DNA from: Heterodera schachtii
Lineage: Eukaryota; Nematoda; Chromadorea; Rhabditida; Heteroderidae
Direction: 5' to 3'
Assembly (NCBI GenBank): GCA_023374025.1
Contig: SIJG01000110.1
Location: 267,032 to 331,031 of the forward strand
DNA: 64,000 nucleotides
Shown: positions 61,873-64,000 of the stretch, piece after piece
Layout: the number at the start of each line of letters is the position of its first letter
Numbering within the stretch: position 1 is the stretch's first letter
Translations under genes and position numbers: made by a program
Notes under the pieces: generated by a model
Database searches by the model: none
What the model saw: only the letters and a program-made list of their open reading frames with translations
Told to the model about the DNA's origin: nothing

Positions 61873-63252
61873 TTACGATTGACCCGCAGCCTGCCGTTTG
61901 ACCCGTGACAACTCCCTGGTCACCTGAAAAATGAAAAAAATAAATTACCAAGACATACAAAAGATCACGACTAATTTCGTTGTATTAGTACATATGTGTA
62001 TCTTCAATGTTGGGTGTAGGCAGAACCTTGGTTTCGGGGCGGGAGGGGGGGGGGGGGGTGGCGAATCCAAAAATTCGGTTTTTTGGGGTGTATTTTTCAT
62101 TTTTAGAAATCCCGATTTGTAACCCAAAACATCCAGCAAGCGACATTTTGGTCATATAACGGTCAGCTAATTGAGACGAACTCTTTCTGAACTCACCCAA
62201 TTGGCAATGGACTTGGCCTTGTTCTGCCTGGACTTCTTGCACTTGGTGATCAGTGCAGAAATGCCAAAGTCGGCAGCGTCCACCACGGGCAAAAATTGGA
62301 CACCAAACGCATGCAACAGATCGCCAGCGAGTGCACAAGCGCTTGCGCACAACGACTCGGGCGCACTGGGCTGCGAATTGGCGATGAGCACAATGAGCTG
62401 CAGCATTGGCTGAATGCTGTGCTGAATTTGCTGTTTGCCCTCCTCAGTGCCATTCATCGCTTGGACAATGCCGGAGAATGCATAGCAGCAACTTTCACGC
62501 AAATTTTCCACATATTCCACCTGATCATAGTCGTCCTGTAAAAAAATGGTGCTTGGCAATTGAAAATATTTTTTAAATTATGGGTTTTTGTCATCTCCAG
62601 TGTTCGTCTCGCAAACGAATTTGTAAATCCTAAGTTTGGATTAAAACAAAACCGGGTTGGTTATTTGAGCAGCCGCAATTGCATCCGACAACCATTTCAT
62701 GTTGGAGGCCAAATACCGGGAGTACTGGGCGTTCAATGCAAGCGCAACATCGCCAAACGCGTTGAGCACCTGCGACTTGACAGTCCGTTTAACCTTTGGG
62801 TCCTAAAACCAATAAAATTGGGGGGCACAGACAAAAATGCTATCAACAAAATTAAAAAAATATAAAATTTTAATGCCATACTTGGAGTATGCCAAGCAAT
62901 TTCTCCATAATCTCGTCCATCACGTAGGCAATGTGTTGCTCGAACGCTCGGCAAAGATCGGAAATGACACCAATTGCAGCAATGCACACCTGCGGGTCCT
63001 CGTGGTTGTCCAGCGAAGTCAACAAAAACGGCTTGAACTCGATGATGTATTTTTGGAATTCGGACTTGAGCACTAACAAAAAAAAGTAAATTATTTGTCC
63101 AAAATGTTTTTCGGCATATTTTAATTACCTTCAACCAACGCGGTGATGGCCATCAGCGCTTCCTCAATCACTGCTCCATTCTCCTTGCCCGTGCATCTGC
63201 TCATGATCCGCAACAGACCGGCCATAATCGCATCAGAAATCAGCGGGGCATC
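61873..63252 (-). CDS. imb-1: Importin subunit beta-1, C-terminal part (5' end outside window)
   Basis: Exons 63252-63129, 63072-62882, 62802-62653, 62535-62197 and 61923-61873 (stop) encode about 284 residues, the last third of the protein. HEAT repeats of karyopherin beta are recognisable: LRIMSRCTGKENGAVIEEAL, MAITALVEV, FKPFLLTSLDNHEDPQVCIA, AIGVISDLCRAFEQHI, DPKVKRTVKSQVLNAFGDVA, and LVLIANSQPS-like spacing in the next repeat. The protein carries NLS cargo through nuclear pores with importin alpha and Ran. The 5' exons are missing. The bases upstream (63253-64000) look like intron filled with repeats. It is the most upstream member of the minus-strand cluster seen here. Confidence 0.92.
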
Positions 63253-64000
63253 CTAAAAACAAACAGTTGACGGAAGTGAATGTTAATTAACCATAATACA
63301 AAAATTGAAAAAAAAAATCATGAATTTTACAAAAGATAATTGTTTGCTATGGTGGTTGTTCGTCATCCCATGAGCAAGTAAATGATTAATTATGGGTTTT
63401 TTACAGATTGAGTCAATAATTAAATTTTTGTGATAAAAAAAAGTTTTTGTGTTCCAGGGTGTCGTTAGGCTGAACCAGAGAAATATTTTGTGGATTTTAA
63501 AAATTAAATTTGTTAACAAAATCATACATGCACAAGGGGTGTCTCGACACACCCCCCCCTCGTCGTAAGAGGCCTCAGACACCCCCCCCCCCCCCCTCGT
63601 TCGTCGTAAGGGGGGCGGCTGTAAAAAAGGGAGGGGGTCGTCGAGGAGGGGGGGGGGGGGGGGTCGTTAACGAAGGAGGAAAATGAAAAATTTGCACAAT
63701 TTTCTTAGCGAAATTCATACAAAATTACAAAAAAAATTTCGGCGGCGCCTATCGGCACCGCCGGCCCCCCAAAAATCTTATTTTTTCCTTAAAAATTAGC
63801 CAAAAATCTCAAAATTTGGTCATTTTAAGACAAAATCTGCTAACAAATAGCATTAAAATAACAAAAAAAATTTTGGCGGCGCCTATCGGCGCCGCCAAAC
63901 CCCCCCCCCAGGCCCCCAAAAAGTTTTCAAAAAACCACGCCGCAAAAAAAAAGCGTTTTTTTTAACAAAAAAGTCGTCGACTTGCCAAAAAATCGCAAAA
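63253..64000. repeat. Intron or upstream of importin beta: G/C tracts and two GC hairpins
   Basis: C runs near 63550 and 63583 and a G run near 63647 lie beside CGTCGTAAG repeats. Two members of the GC-hairpin family follow: 63740-63763 (CGGCGGCGCC TATC GGCACCGCCG) and 63873-63898 (TTGGCGGCGCC TATC GGCGCCGCCAA, perfect 11-bp stem), 133 bp apart in similar AT-rich context. No exon is seen. Confidence 0.75.

Overview
The window is a piece of a nematode nuclear genome, most likely a plant-parasitic cyst nematode (Heterodera/Globodera type). The reasons are intron-dense genes with mostly short introns ending in T-rich tracts plus CAG, three GC-AG introns, head-to-tail gene spacing, and an F-box-like gene of the WPIFATNIRHL / LSKWLHTP type that I associate with cyst nematode gene sets. 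The species call is inference. Exon coordinates were worked out by hand from splice sites, reading phase and homology. Nearly all models close in frame, but none has transcript support.

Layout. 0.2-4.8 kb (-): an RTF1-like protein with three Plus3-type domains instead of one. 6.2-8.0 kb (-): an F-box-like gene with a foldback sequence in one intron. 10.3-15.1 kb (-): a single-finger GATA transcription factor. 15.1-28.7 kb: a 13.6 kb region without a convincing gene, full of G/C homopolymers, microsatellites and short inverted-repeat elements. 28.7-33.6 kb (+): cytoplasmic dynein intermediate chain, the only plus-strand gene. 33.7-45.5 kb: a repeat block made of covarying GC hairpins, a TA-bounded TIR element, 22 near-identical 439-bp satellite units and a 939-bp palindromic foldback element.

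45.9-63.3 kb (-): eight collinear genes separated by about 170-490 bp. In transcription order they are importin beta-1 (5' end outside the window), CWC25, a FYVE/coiled-coil protein, a histidine phosphatase, an SRR1-like protein, mitochondrial ribosomal protein L2, a PLP homeostasis protein and SPO11. The spacing suggests an operon, as known in nematodes, but the products share no obvious pathway. The final 750 bp holds more of the GC hairpin family and G/C tracts.

The most unusual items are the triple-Plus3 RTF1-like protein, SPO11 with a repetitive acidic C-terminal tail, the nested satellite/foldback locus, and the hairpin family with compensatory stem changes.
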